Source of the DNA: Lachnospiraceae bacterium
Lineage (GTDB): Bacteria; Bacillota; Clostridia; Lachnospirales; Lachnospiraceae
Reading direction: 5' to 3'
Length of the DNA: 64,000 nt
Assembly: GCA_910574285.1 (NCBI GenBank)
Contig: CAJTAL010000016.1
Span: forward strand, 23,074 to 87,073
The position numbers and the translations under genes were made by a program. Shown piece after piece: positions 33,353 through 42,081 of the stretch (position 1 is its first letter; each line of letters begins with the position of its first letter). The notes under the pieces were generated by a model that searched no databases, was not told the origin of the DNA, and saw only the letters and a program-made list of their open reading frames with translations.

Positions 33353-34339
33353 TTACAGACAACTTAAGGGATCTTCCTTATAAGCAAACACCGGGAATCC
33401 CTGGGCGTCATACTCCATACGCATCACCATCGCATGCCGGTTCGGATCGTAGCGCGGATTCCCTATGATCTCATCATAGGGGCGCGCATGATAAATACAC
33501 AGATCCGTAACCCCGTCGTCCGCTTTCACGAAGCAGTTATGTCCCGGACCATAGATGCCCTTATCCGCATCGGACCGAAGTACCGGATACCTGAGCTTCG
33601 TCCATGAACGCGGGTCCAGAAGATCCGCGTCTTTATCTGCGTACAGCATTCCCACACAGTAATCTATCCCCGTCTCGCTGGCCGAGAATGTCAGAAACAG
33701 TTTATCCTCATGCTCCAGGATGTCCGGCCCTTCGTTGACCCAGAAGCCGATCCGCTCCCAGTCATAGTCCGGCGTCGTCAGAAGCACCTGGGCGGTAGCC
33801 AGTTTCACCGGGGATTCCATCCGGGCAATATACAGGTTGGAGATCTGCTTTCCCACGCCTGTTTTCTCCGCCCATATATAGTAATATGTTTCGTTTTGCC
33901 TGAAGATAGTCGCATCCAGAGAAAATGCATGGAAAGAATAGGGATCGTCGTCCGCCGCCTGGATCATCCCCATCTCCGTCCAATCATCTTTCATCGGGTC
34001 GCTGCCGTTACACTTCAATACATAAGGCCGGATCGCCCACTCGTCGTCCTTATCCCCCGCCGCATAATAGATATACCATCCTCCGTACAGATAATGGATC
34101 TCCGGCGCCCATACATGCAGGCTCTGAGGACCGCTCCCGTGCTTTGTCCACAGCGTCTTCTCCTCCGCCTCCCGAAGGCCCTCCAGAGTATCCGCCTTTC
34201 TCAAGACAATCCTGTCATACTCCGGCACCGAAGCCGTAAAATAACAGCTCCCGTCCGTATGCCTGCAGATATATGGATCGGCTCTCTGCTCAATAAAAGG
34301 CTGATTATATTCCGTACGTTTGTAATTCGTTACATTCAT
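33353..34339 (-). CDS. GH43-like glycoside hydrolase
   Basis: A 328-residue protein with the five-bladed beta-propeller GH43 pattern: ADPYICRHTDGSCYFTAS (catalytic base Asp), VWAPEIHYLYGGWYIYYAAG, FSLDATIFRQNETYYYIWAE (pKa-modulating Asp) and FWVNEGPDILEHEDKLFLTF (acid Glu). There is no signal peptide, so it should act in the cytoplasm on imported arabino- or xylo-oligosaccharides; the exact sugar is uncertain. The ATG at 34339 has GAGG ten bases upstream. No transporter for its substrate is adjacent. Confidence 0.88.
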   Translation of the reverse strand: MNVTNYKRTEYNQPFIEQRADPYICRHTDGSCYFTASVPEYDRIVLRKADTLEGLREAEEKTLWTKHGSGPQSLHVWAPEIHYLYGGWYIYYAAGDKDDEWAIRPYVLKCNGSDPMKDDWTEMGMIQAADDDPYSFHAFSLDATIFRQNETYYYIWAEKTGVGKQISNLYIARMESPVKLATAQVLLTTPDYDWERIGFWVNEGPDILEHEDKLFLTFSASETGIDYCVGMLYADKDADLLDPRSWTKLRYPVLRSDADKGIYGPGHNCFVKADDGVTDLCIYHARPYDEIIGNPRYDPNRHAMVMRMEYDAQGFPVFAYKEDPLSCL

Positions 34340-34356
34340 TTTCAAATACCTCAGTT

Positions 34357-34842
34357 CTATTTCCCCAGTTCTATAATTCTCTGGTTGCTGCTTCCCCGGA
34401 ATGCCAGGGAAACATCTTTTAATTCCTCCACAAACTCTCCGTCTACCAACACGTCAATATAGGAAAGCATCTCCTCCGTAACTTCCGTATACACGCTGCC
34501 GCCTTCGGCAAGATCTGCATCGTACAGATATCCGCTGTAACACCAGACATCTTTCCCGGGGTACTCTTCTTTGATCCGTTTCAGAAGCTTCACAAGCTCT
34601 CTCTGATTCTCCGGTTCGAAAGGCTCCCCGCCAAGCAGTGTAAACCCTTTGATATACCCCGGCGCCAGAAGCTTTAAGATCTTCTCCTGCGTTTCCTCCG
34701 TATAAAGTTCTCCATATTCAAAATCCCACGTCTCCGGATTGAAACATCCTTTGCAATGATGACGGCACCCCGATACAAACAGACTGACCCGGACTCCCGG
34801 GCCGTCTGCAATATCACATTCCTTTATATTTCCATAATGCAT
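34357..34842 (-). CDS. nrdG: Anaerobic ribonucleotide reductase activating protein NrdG
   Basis: About 161 residues from ATG 34842, behind AGGTGAG. It has the radical SAM cysteine motif in SGCRHHCKGCFNPETWDF (CxxxCxxC), the GGEPF segment (GFTLLGGEPFEPENQ) and the VWCYSGYLYDADL stretch. It generates the glycyl radical on NrdD. It lies nine bases after nrdD, in the same transcript. Confidence 0.95.
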   Translation of the reverse strand: MHYGNIKECDIADGPGVRVSLFVSGCRHHCKGCFNPETWDFEYGELYTEETQEKILKLLAPGYIKGFTLLGGEPFEPENQRELVKLLKRIKEEYPGKDVWCYSGYLYDADLAEGGSVYTEVTEEMLSYIDVLVDGEFVEELKDVSLAFRGSSNQRIIELGK

Positions 34843-34851
34843 ATCTCTCAC

Positions 34852-37041
34852 CTACAAGTGAAGTACTCTGTCCTTAATCTCCTGTGTACGTCCCTGATTC
34901 CAGAACTGAGTACCAATATATCCGCAAGTCCTTCTCGCCACAAACATCTTATCCTGATCCGGATTGCCGCAGTTCGGGCACTCCCAGATAAGCTTACCGC
35001 TCTCGTCTTCCTTGATCAGAATCTCTCCGTCGTATCCGCAGCATTCACAGTAATCACTCTTTGTATTTAGCTCCGCATACATGATATTATCATAGATAAA
35101 CTGCATCACAGATAATACCGCCGGTATATTATTCTGCATATTCGGCACTTCGATATAACTGATGGCGCCTCCCGGAGACAGCTTCTGGAAGTCCGCCTCG
35201 AACTCTAACTTCTTGAAAGCATTAATCTCCTCAGACACATGCACATGATAACTGTTGGTAATATAATTCTTATCTGTCACGCCTTCAATAATGCCGAAGC
35301 GCTTCTGCAGACACTTCGCAAACTTGTATGTCGTAGATTCCATCGGAGTCCCATATACGGAGTAGCTGATGTGCTCCGCCTCTCTCCACTCCTTACACTT
35401 ATCATTCAGTCTCTGCATCACCGCAAGGGCGAAGGGCCTTGCTTCCGGATCGGTATGGGACTTTCCAAGCATCCTCATACACATCTCATACAGCCCCGCA
35501 TATCCCAACGAGATCGTGGAATAACCGTCGTATAAAAGCTTATCGATCACTTCACCCTTCTTCAGACGGGCGAGAGCTCCGTACTGCCATAAAATCGGCG
35601 CCACGTCGGATACGGTTCCCAGCAGACGTTCATGCCTGCAGCGCAAGCCTCTGTGACATAACTCCAGACGCTCATCCAGGATCTCCCAGAATCTGTCCAT
35701 ATCTCCTTCCGAAGAACACGCCACATCCACCAGGTTAATGGTTACGACTCCCTGGTTGAATCTCCCGTAGAACTTATGGCGTCCGTTCTCATTCATCTGG
35801 GAATCCTCCACCGTCAGGAAGGAACGGCATCCCATACAGGGATAGACCTCACCCTTCTTCAGTTCCTTCATAATCTTCGCCGAGATATAGTCCGGAACCA
35901 TCCTCTTCGCCGTACACTGAGCCGCAAGCTCCGTCAGATGCCAGTACTTAGTGCCTTCTCTGACGTTATCCTCATCCAGCACATAGATCAGCTTCGGGAA
36001 TGCCGGCGTAATCCATACGCCTTTTTCGTTCTTTACTCCCTGCATCCTCTGTACCAGTACTTCTTCTATGATCAGCGCCAGATCTTCCCTCAACTGCCCT
36101 TCTTCGACTTCGTCCAGATACATAAATATCGTCACGAACGGCGCCTGCCCGTTACAGGTCATCAGCGTGATCAACTGATACTGGATTGTCTGAATTCCGC
36201 TCTTTACCTCGTCTCTTAAACGGCGTTCCGTTATCCTGTCGATAATATCCCCGTCAAGGCTCTCTTTGCATTCTTTGCGCTCTTCAACCACGCTCTTGCG
36301 CAGTTTCTTCCTGCTGATATCTACAAAAGGCGCCAGATGTGCCAATGTAAAGGACTGCCCTCCATACTGATTACTCGCCACCTGAGCGACAATCTGAGTC
36401 GTCACATTGCAGGCCGTGAAGAAACTATGGGGCTTCTCGATCAGCGTCTCGCTGATCACCGTCCCGTTCTGCAGCATGTCCTCCAGATTAATCAGATCAC
36501 AATTATGCTCTTTCTGGGCAAAGTAATCAGAATCATGGAAATGAATAATTCCCTCCTCGTGGGCATTCACAATCTCCGTCGGAAGCAGTACCCGCTTCGA
36601 CAGATCCTTGCTGACTTCCCCTGCCATATAATCCCGCTGCGTCGAGTTAATCACCGGATTTTTGTTCGAATTCTCCTGTGTAACCTCTTCGTTGATATTC
36701 TCAATCAATGAGAGAATCCCGTTATCCGTCGTATTTGACTTACGTTTCAGTTCTCTCTTATAACGATAGCGTACATATTTCTGCGCAACCTCATATCCGC
36801 GCATCTCCATGATACCGCGTTCCACCATATCCTGGATGTCTTCCACGTTCACTGCATGTATGGATTCTCTGATCTGATCTGCAATCTTATCCGCAACAGC
36901 AACAATCTGGAACTCATTCATCTGATGAATATTATCCACTTCGCAATTCGCGGCCTTGACCGCATTAACAATCTTAGACAGATCAAAGATCACTTCTTCC
37001 CCGTTCCTCTTAATTACCTTTGTTTTGACCTCTGGTCCCAT
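34852..37041 (-). CDS. nrdD: Anaerobic (class III) ribonucleoside-triphosphate reductase NrdD
   Basis: A 729-residue protein with an N-terminal ATP-cone (KVIKRNGEEVIFDLSKIVNA), the NrdD barrel (HFHDSDYFAQKEHNCDLINL, KGVWITPAFPKLIYVLDEDN), a C-terminal zinc site (CECCGYDGE, CPNCGNPDQ) and the glycyl radical loop RRTCGYIGTQFW. It makes dNTPs from NTPs without oxygen. Two NrdR boxes lie directly upstream. The start is ATG 37041 with GAGGAG upstream. Confidence 0.97.
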   Translation of the reverse strand: MGPEVKTKVIKRNGEEVIFDLSKIVNAVKAANCEVDNIHQMNEFQIVAVADKIADQIRESIHAVNVEDIQDMVERGIMEMRGYEVAQKYVRYRYKRELKRKSNTTDNGILSLIENINEEVTQENSNKNPVINSTQRDYMAGEVSKDLSKRVLLPTEIVNAHEEGIIHFHDSDYFAQKEHNCDLINLEDMLQNGTVISETLIEKPHSFFTACNVTTQIVAQVASNQYGGQSFTLAHLAPFVDISRKKLRKSVVEERKECKESLDGDIIDRITERRLRDEVKSGIQTIQYQLITLMTCNGQAPFVTIFMYLDEVEEGQLREDLALIIEEVLVQRMQGVKNEKGVWITPAFPKLIYVLDEDNVREGTKYWHLTELAAQCTAKRMVPDYISAKIMKELKKGEVYPCMGCRSFLTVEDSQMNENGRHKFYGRFNQGVVTINLVDVACSSEGDMDRFWEILDERLELCHRGLRCRHERLLGTVSDVAPILWQYGALARLKKGEVIDKLLYDGYSTISLGYAGLYEMCMRMLGKSHTDPEARPFALAVMQRLNDKCKEWREAEHISYSVYGTPMESTTYKFAKCLQKRFGIIEGVTDKNYITNSYHVHVSEEINAFKKLEFEADFQKLSPGGAISYIEVPNMQNNIPAVLSVMQFIYDNIMYAELNTKSDYCECCGYDGEILIKEDESGKLIWECPNCGNPDQDKMFVARRTCGYIGTQFWNQGRTQEIKDRVLHL

Positions 37042-37062
37042 TATAACTCCTCACTTTCGCAT

Positions 37063-37109
37063 ACACAAAATATTGATGATTCCACCACTTTTCACACAAT
37101 ATATAGCGT
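37063..37109 (-). promoter_or_regulatory. Paired NrdR boxes upstream of nrdDG
   Basis: ACACAAAATATTGATG (37063-37078) and ACACAATATATAGCGT (37094-37109) both resemble the 16 bp NrdR palindrome ACACTATATATTGTGT, with the usual 15 base gap. A TATAAT -10 box on the reverse strand (near 37115-37120) sits immediately upstream of the second box, so repressor binding would cover the transcription start. Confidence 0.75.
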
Positions 37110-37307
37110 CAGCTATTATAATACACCAATCCGCATAGAAAGTGAAGAGAAAATTGATGAAAAAAATCACCAAATATCTTCCCTTCTCCGGCCCCGGATT
37201 TCTCCATTTCCGACAGCAGAAATTTGCCCTTACTATATTGACATGCCCGGTATGCTTACGTTTCCGGGCTTTCGGGTGCCCCGGTCCTGTCCGTCGCGGG
37301 ACGCCGG

Positions 37308-38123
37308 TCACAAAAGCCCCACAAAATGAAACGCCTTTTGCAAACCGTCTTCCTTAATTGAAGCCGTAACATGTCTCGCCGCTATCTTTGCTTCCTTCGT
37401 TCCGTTCCCCATCGCAATCCCGAATCCGGCGAACGCAAGCAGACTGACATCCTTTTCGCTACACCCTATCGCTATCATATCTTTTTTCTTTATCTCTCCG
37501 GCTTTCAGGATCTGGTATGCTCCTTCCGCTTTCGTAATATAATTCGGAGTCACTTCGCCGACCCATTTCCCATTACATGGAATACCAAGTCCCGCGACAT
37601 GAAACGAATACCCCCACTTAGATACGATATCATGCCTGGATAACTTATCACTAAATATAACCAGCTTCTGAACCTCCGGCACATCCAATAAAGTCTTCAC
37701 CCTGACCGGCATCGTAATCTCATCCTCACGGATATGCAGATATCTCCAAAACTCTCTGCTGATTCTCTGGTACGTCTCCCAATCGCTTTCCAGTATATAA
37801 CTCTTTTTATTACTCTCCATCTCTACTACACAGCCGTACTCCATAAGGTCGCGCATGAACTCTATATATGCCAGTTGTGTGAAATATCGGTATCCTATGC
37901 GCTCGCCCTTGTATTCTACATACCCTCCGGAACCGGCAACCACCCCGTCAAATTCTATATCCAGAATTTCCTTTCCTATACGGAAATACGCACGCCCTGT
38001 ATTCAGCACCACCTCATGCCCGTTCTGCCTTGCTTTCTTGATCGCCTCTACTCCGGATACAGGAATCGTTCCGTCAAAGTCTCGAATCGTACCGTCAATG
38101 TTCAGAAATATAACCTTCCCCAT
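37308..38123 (-). CDS. Cof-like HAD-fold protein with altered catalytic residues
   Basis: About 271 residues from ATG 38123, behind AAGGAAGGG. The fold is that of Cof-type sugar phosphatases: VIFLNIDGTI, VVLNTGRAYFRI, a cap domain, KAEGAYQILKAGEIKKKDMI, then GCSEKDVSLLAFAGFGIAMG. Motif I is normally DxDGT, but here the nucleophile Asp is Asn. Motif IV, normally GDGxND, is GCSEKD. Both changes argue against normal phosphatase activity, so a binding or regulatory role is possible. It stands alone upstream of nrdD. Confidence 0.85.
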   Translation of the reverse strand: MGKVIFLNIDGTIRDFDGTIPVSGVEAIKKARQNGHEVVLNTGRAYFRIGKEILDIEFDGVVAGSGGYVEYKGERIGYRYFTQLAYIEFMRDLMEYGCVVEMESNKKSYILESDWETYQRISREFWRYLHIREDEITMPVRVKTLLDVPEVQKLVIFSDKLSRHDIVSKWGYSFHVAGLGIPCNGKWVGEVTPNYITKAEGAYQILKAGEIKKKDMIAIGCSEKDVSLLAFAGFGIAMGNGTKEAKIAARHVTASIKEDGLQKAFHFVGLL

Positions 38124-38229
38124 CAGTGTTCCCTTCCTTATGTTCAAACATGTATCCTGCCACTTCTATGTTACCACAAATGAAAGGGATGTTTCATTAC
38201 TTTTTTATAAAAAATGGTAATAAAAAAAG

Positions 38230-38353
38230 AATGTGCCCTGGCATATTCTCGCGCCGAGCGCGTCCGCCCTGCGACATCCTTCTGCTTCGCGCGAGTGCGC
38301 ATCCTCTCGGAGGGTTTTATGATACAGGGAACGAAGTTTCCAGTATCATAAAA
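38230..38353. repeat. GC-rich hairpin repeat (REP-like) between HAD and HTH genes
   Basis: TTTTATGATAC (38315-38325) and GTATCATAAAA (38343-38353) are perfect 11 bp arms around AGGGAACGAAGTTTCCA, itself partly self-complementary. The adjoining 38240-38310 is strikingly GC-rich (GCGCCGAGCGCGTCCG, CTTCGCGCGAGTGCGC) compared with its surroundings. It looks like a dispersed palindromic unit that may serve as a bidirectional terminator; other copies would have to be sought outside the window. Confidence 0.55.
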
Positions 38354-38400
38354 ACGGCAATTATTTGCCATAATACAAATACTGCCGTTATCATCTGCCG

Positions 38401-38628
38401 TTATTCATTTTGATCTTCTTCGACTTCTTTCAATTTCAGAATATCCGCAACGTCACATTGCAGACAATTACAGATCTTAGCCAGTGTATGAAGATCCACA
38501 CGCCCTACTTTATTCTTGCAATAATTATTCAACTGTGTGCGCTGTAACTTGCATTCATAGCAGAGAAATCTCTTGCTGACGCCTTTTTCTGCCAGGACGC
38601 GCTCCAGCTCAATTACAATTTTTCTCAT
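38401..38628 (-). CDS. Small Cro/C1-type HTH regulator
   Basis: A 75-residue protein consisting mostly of a helix-turn-helix of the Cro/C1 (HTH_26) type: IELERVLAEKGVSKRFLCYE, LQRTQLNNYCKNKVGRVDLH, TLAKICNCLQCDVADILKLK. Four cysteines are unusual for such a short regulator. The target is unknown. It is divergent from the small exported-protein gene at 38757, and 128 bases are shared. Confidence 0.8.
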   Translation of the reverse strand: MRKIVIELERVLAEKGVSKRFLCYECKLQRTQLNNYCKNKVGRVDLHTLAKICNCLQCDVADILKLKEVEEDQNE

Positions 38629-38756
38629 GATTCAACACCACACGTTCTCTTTTGAGTAAGTATACCCACATTTTTATTGAAAAAACAGATGTATTAACTT
38701 ACACTGTAAGAAGATGCACCGTTTCGTTTTGACACACAAAAAGGAGGAAACTGAAT

Positions 38757-39110
38757 ATGAAAAAAAGAAACCTGTTGATCGCTCTCATCCTGATCCTGCT
38801 GTCTGCTCTTTGTATGGAGGAATACCGGCCATACGAAGTCCTTCACTCCACTGTACTGTCTTCTCCCAACCTTACAGAACACAAAATAACCCTGATCGTA
38901 CACAGCATACTCCCCATTGACCATGAACGGCTGGCAAAGGAGATCTCGGAAGAATACCTGCAGATGAACAGCGGGCAGCCCAATACTTATTTTGAACTGA
39001 AACTTTATCGGACAAGACTCCACTACCGTTTTGACGTCCTCTATGATACCCTCCTGTGCGACGGTGAAGGACGGCTTGTACCGGAAATTATCCTTGGAAA
39101 ATTTTTTTAA
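38757..39110 (+). CDS. Small exported or membrane-anchored protein of unknown function
   Basis: A 117-residue protein with an excellent AAAAAGGAGG ribosome site and an N-terminal hydrophobic segment (KKRNLLIALILILLSALCME) that could be a signal peptide or anchor. The rest is polar (HSILPIDHERLAKEISEEYL, YFELKLYRTRLHYRFDV). A promoter with TTGAAA and TACACT at 17 base spacing precedes it. No family recognised. Confidence 0.7.
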   Translation: MKKRNLLIALILILLSALCMEEYRPYEVLHSTVLSSPNLTEHKITLIVHSILPIDHERLAKEISEEYLQMNSGQPNTYFELKLYRTRLHYRFDVLYDTLLCDGEGRLVPEIILGKFF

Positions 39111-39185
39111 TATACTTGCAAAATCCGGAAGATATTGTATGATCAAGTATAGTAAATCTATTGTAATGATGAAAGGAAAACCCCT

Positions 39186-40115
39186 ATGCAGCAGTTACAG
39201 CCATCCACATTAAAAGAAACAGGCCCCCACGGCACAGAGTCTTTTCCCTGCGCTTTTTATCAGACTTTTTCCTGTGGGAAAGGGTATCTTGTAAAACACC
39301 ACTGGCACGACGAGGTTGAAATTCTGTATTTTTCCGGCGGCGGATTCCGCCTTGAGATCAATATGGACTCTTTTCCGGTCCAGTCGGAATCCCTGTATTT
39401 CATCAATCCAGGGGAACTGCATAGTATCTTTACCGAAAACGATGGTCATTCCGGTGAAGACGCTGTCGTATTTTCCCTGGATATCTTAAGTTCTGACTCT
39501 TATGACGCGGCACAGATACGGCTCATTCAGCCTATTCAGAACGGCAATCTGCTATTCCCCCGCTGTCTCCCGCCGGGTCACCCTGCTTTCATCCCTGTAC
39601 GCGACGCGTTCTTAGAGACCGTCCGTTCCTTCGGACATACGCCGGATGATAAAAACGCGCTTCTGGACAGCAGCGCCGTCACGGATGATATGACACGGCA
39701 ATTATTTATCAAATCCTCTTTGCTCCGCATCCTCGCCGTCCTGTCACGTTACCGGCTCTTCACCCCCACAAAGAAGGATCTTGACAAACGTGTGGAAGGA
39801 ATTAAAACGGTTCTTACTTATATAAAGAAGAACTACAAAGAGAAGATATATATTCACGACCTGGCAGAACAATTACATATGAACGAACAGTATTTCTGCC
39901 GCTTTTTCAAGAGGTCCATCGGACGTTCTCCCATGGAATATGTCAATGAATACCGTATCAAGCAGGCTATGCATCTGCTTGATAACACCTCCTGGCCTGT
40001 GACAGAAGTCTGCCTGGAATGCGGCTATAATAATCTGGGGAATTTTCTCCGCGCCTTTAAAAAATATACGGATACTACTCCGTTAAAGTACCGCGGCCGG
40101 AATCGGCTGCGGTAA
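39186..40115 (+). CDS. AraC family regulator with cupin sensor domain
   Basis: The 309-residue protein has an N-terminal cupin-like sugar-sensing domain (YLVKHHWHDEVEILYFSGGG, LYFINPGELHSIF) and two C-terminal helix-turn-helix motifs (IYIHDLAEQLHMNEQYFCRF, WPVTEVCLECGYNNLGNFLR, ending in RAFKKYTDTTPLKYRGR). It sits directly before two alpha-glucosidase genes in the same direction and probably controls them in response to a sugar. AAAGGA precedes the ATG. Confidence 0.92.
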   Translation: MQQLQPSTLKETGPHGTESFPCAFYQTFSCGKGYLVKHHWHDEVEILYFSGGGFRLEINMDSFPVQSESLYFINPGELHSIFTENDGHSGEDAVVFSLDILSSDSYDAAQIRLIQPIQNGNLLFPRCLPPGHPAFIPVRDAFLETVRSFGHTPDDKNALLDSSAVTDDMTRQLFIKSSLLRILAVLSRYRLFTPTKKDLDKRVEGIKTVLTYIKKNYKEKIYIHDLAEQLHMNEQYFCRFFKRSIGRSPMEYVNEYRIKQAMHLLDNTSWPVTEVCLECGYNNLGNFLRAFKKYTDTTPLKYRGRNRLR

Positions 40116-40215
40116 TCATAAACCTCAGGCGCAGGAAGTCAAAATTTCGTAATTTTCAATCAGATAATCATAAGACAATTCCCCCATCCTCCTTTATAAT
40201 AAAGCTATAAATTAT

Positions 40216-40248
40216 ATTCCACGGTTTCGATCGGTCAATCTGTGGAAT
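40216..40248 (+). promoter_or_regulatory. Inverted repeat in the alpha-glucosidase leader
   Basis: ATTCCAC (40216-40222) and GTGGAAT (40242-40248) flank 19 bases, 24 bases before the first GH13 start codon. It could be an operator for the AraC regulator or a leader hairpin. Confidence 0.4.
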
Positions 40249-40271
40249 TACAAAGCAGCGGAGGTACTATT

Positions 40272-41939
40272 ATGACGAAAAAATGGTGGCACGATAAAGT
40301 CGCATATCAGATCTATCCTAAGAGTTTCTATGATTCCAACGGAGACGGAATCGGTGATATTCCAGGGATCATCAGTAAACTTGACTACCTGCAGGACCTG
40401 GGCATAGACATCATCTGGCTCTCCCCCTGTTATCCTTCCCCCCTTGCCGACGAAGGATATGATATATCCGATTACTATGACATCGACCCGCGTTTCGGCA
40501 CGATGGCAGATATGGATCGGTTAATCGAAGAGACTAAAAAAAGGAACATGTATATCCTGATGGACCTGGTTGTAAATCATTGCTCCGATGAACATGAGTG
40601 GTTCCGGAAAGCCTGCGAGGACCCGGACGGAAAATATGGGAATTTCTTCTATCTTAGAGACAAGAAGGAGGGAGAACTTCCCACCAACTGGCGTTCTTAC
40701 TTCGGCGGCCCCGTATGGGAGGACCTCCCGGGAACAGACAAACAGTATCTGCACGTCTTCCACAAGAAACAGCCGGATCTCAATTGGGAGAATCCTGAAC
40801 TGCGGGAGGAAGTGTATAAAAATATCAACTGGTGGCTTGATAAAGGGCTGGGCGGTTTTCGTATTGACGCGATTATCAATATCAAGAAAGCCTCTCCTTT
40901 CCGAAACTATGAACCGGACCGTCCCGACGGACTGTGCAGTATCCAGTTCATGTTAAGAGAAGCCCGCGGCATCGGAGAATTTCTCGGTGAGATGAGAGAT
41001 CGTACCTTCAAAAATTACGATGCATTTTCGGTCGGAGAGGTATTTAACGAGAAGCCGGAAGAAATTCCTGATTTCATCGGTGAGAACGGATATTTCTCCA
41101 GTATGTTTGATTTTAATGAAACCATATTCGGGACCAGTGAAAAGGGCTGGTACGACGCCGCCCCTGTCACACCGGATGACTATAAGAGGTGCTGCTTTGA
41201 ATCCCAGGCTAAGATCGGGGATATCGGTTTTCTCTCTAATATTATTGAGAATCACGACGAACCCCGGGGCGTCAGCCGCTATATCCCGGAGGGAGAATGC
41301 AGTCCGCAGAGCAAGAAACTGCTTGCGGCCATGAATTTCATGCTGCGCGGGCTTCCCTTCGTCTACCAGGGACAAGAATTAGGCATGGAAAATGTCCCCT
41401 TCTCTTCCATCGACGAAGTGGACGATATCTCTACCTTAGACGAGTATCAGGTAGCGCTGAATGCCGGCCTGTCTCCGGAAGACGCACTGGCGGCCGTATC
41501 CAGATTCAGCCGTGACAATGCCCGCACACCGATGCAGTGGTCCGGGAAGGAAAACGCCGGCTTCACCGCAGGAACTCCCTGGCTTAAGGTGAATCCGAAT
41601 TATACATCCATCAACGCCGCCGATCAACTGGACGATCCTGATTCTGTGAGAAGCTTCTATAAGAAACTGATCGCCCTGCGAAAGGACCCGGAATATAAGG
41701 AGACGGTTGTATACGGCGCGTTCGAGCCGTATCTCGAGGATCAGCACAACCTGATGGCTTATTACCGCAAAGGAGAAAAGACCCTGCTGGTAATCGGTAA
41801 TTACCAGACGGCAGAACAGGATGCCGTACTCCCCCGCGAATATAAGAAGGTGCTGCTGAATAATTACCCGGAACTTATCCAGGACGGAACTACACTGAAA
41901 CTGCATGGCTATCAGGCGGTTATTCTGGAACTTCGTTAA
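40272..41939 (+). CDS. GH13 alpha-glucosidase (oligo-1,6-glucosidase type)
   Basis: 555 residues from ATG 40272 behind GCGGAGG. GH13 regions are intact: YDISDYYDIDPRFGT, DLVVNHCSDEHEWF, nucleophile Asp in GGFRIDAIINIKKAS, acid Glu in FSVGEVFNEKPEE, and transition-state Asp in IENHDEPRGVSRY. Length and the WWHDKVAYQIYPKSFYDSNG opening match intracellular oligo-1,6-glucosidase/isomaltase enzymes that cut isomalto- or malto-oligosaccharides. A close paralogue follows at 42082, separated by a strong hairpin. Confidence 0.93.
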   Translation: MTKKWWHDKVAYQIYPKSFYDSNGDGIGDIPGIISKLDYLQDLGIDIIWLSPCYPSPLADEGYDISDYYDIDPRFGTMADMDRLIEETKKRNMYILMDLVVNHCSDEHEWFRKACEDPDGKYGNFFYLRDKKEGELPTNWRSYFGGPVWEDLPGTDKQYLHVFHKKQPDLNWENPELREEVYKNINWWLDKGLGGFRIDAIINIKKASPFRNYEPDRPDGLCSIQFMLREARGIGEFLGEMRDRTFKNYDAFSVGEVFNEKPEEIPDFIGENGYFSSMFDFNETIFGTSEKGWYDAAPVTPDDYKRCCFESQAKIGDIGFLSNIIENHDEPRGVSRYIPEGECSPQSKKLLAAMNFMLRGLPFVYQGQELGMENVPFSSIDEVDDISTLDEYQVALNAGLSPEDALAAVSRFSRDNARTPMQWSGKENAGFTAGTPWLKVNPNYTSINAADQLDDPDSVRSFYKKLIALRKDPEYKETVVYGAFEPYLEDQHNLMAYYRKGEKTLLVIGNYQTAEQDAVLPREYKKVLLNNYPELIQDGTTLKLHGYQAVILELR

Positions 41940-41952
41940 CTTTATCTGATAA

Positions 41953-41987
41953 AGCCTGCCTGCACGATATCTGACAGCAGGCAGGCT
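41953..41987 (+). terminator. Intercistronic hairpin between two GH13 genes
   Basis: AGCCTGCCTGC (41953-41963) and GCAGGCAGGCT (41977-41987) form a perfect 11 bp GC-rich stem soon after the first gene's stop, without a clean T run. It may partly end transcription or protect the upstream mRNA. Confidence 0.55.
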
Positions 41988-42081
41988 GTCCTCCCCGGCA
42001 AGCATCAGGAAAAGCAGAGGGCTGGCAAATAAGCAGTAATGACAATTTACAGGAAATAGATATTAGGAAGGATGATATATT

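Noticed and set aside
37051..37311. 86-codon reverse frame between the HAD and nrdD genes
   Set aside because: It covers the NrdR boxes and promoter of nrdD and lacks a ribosome site.
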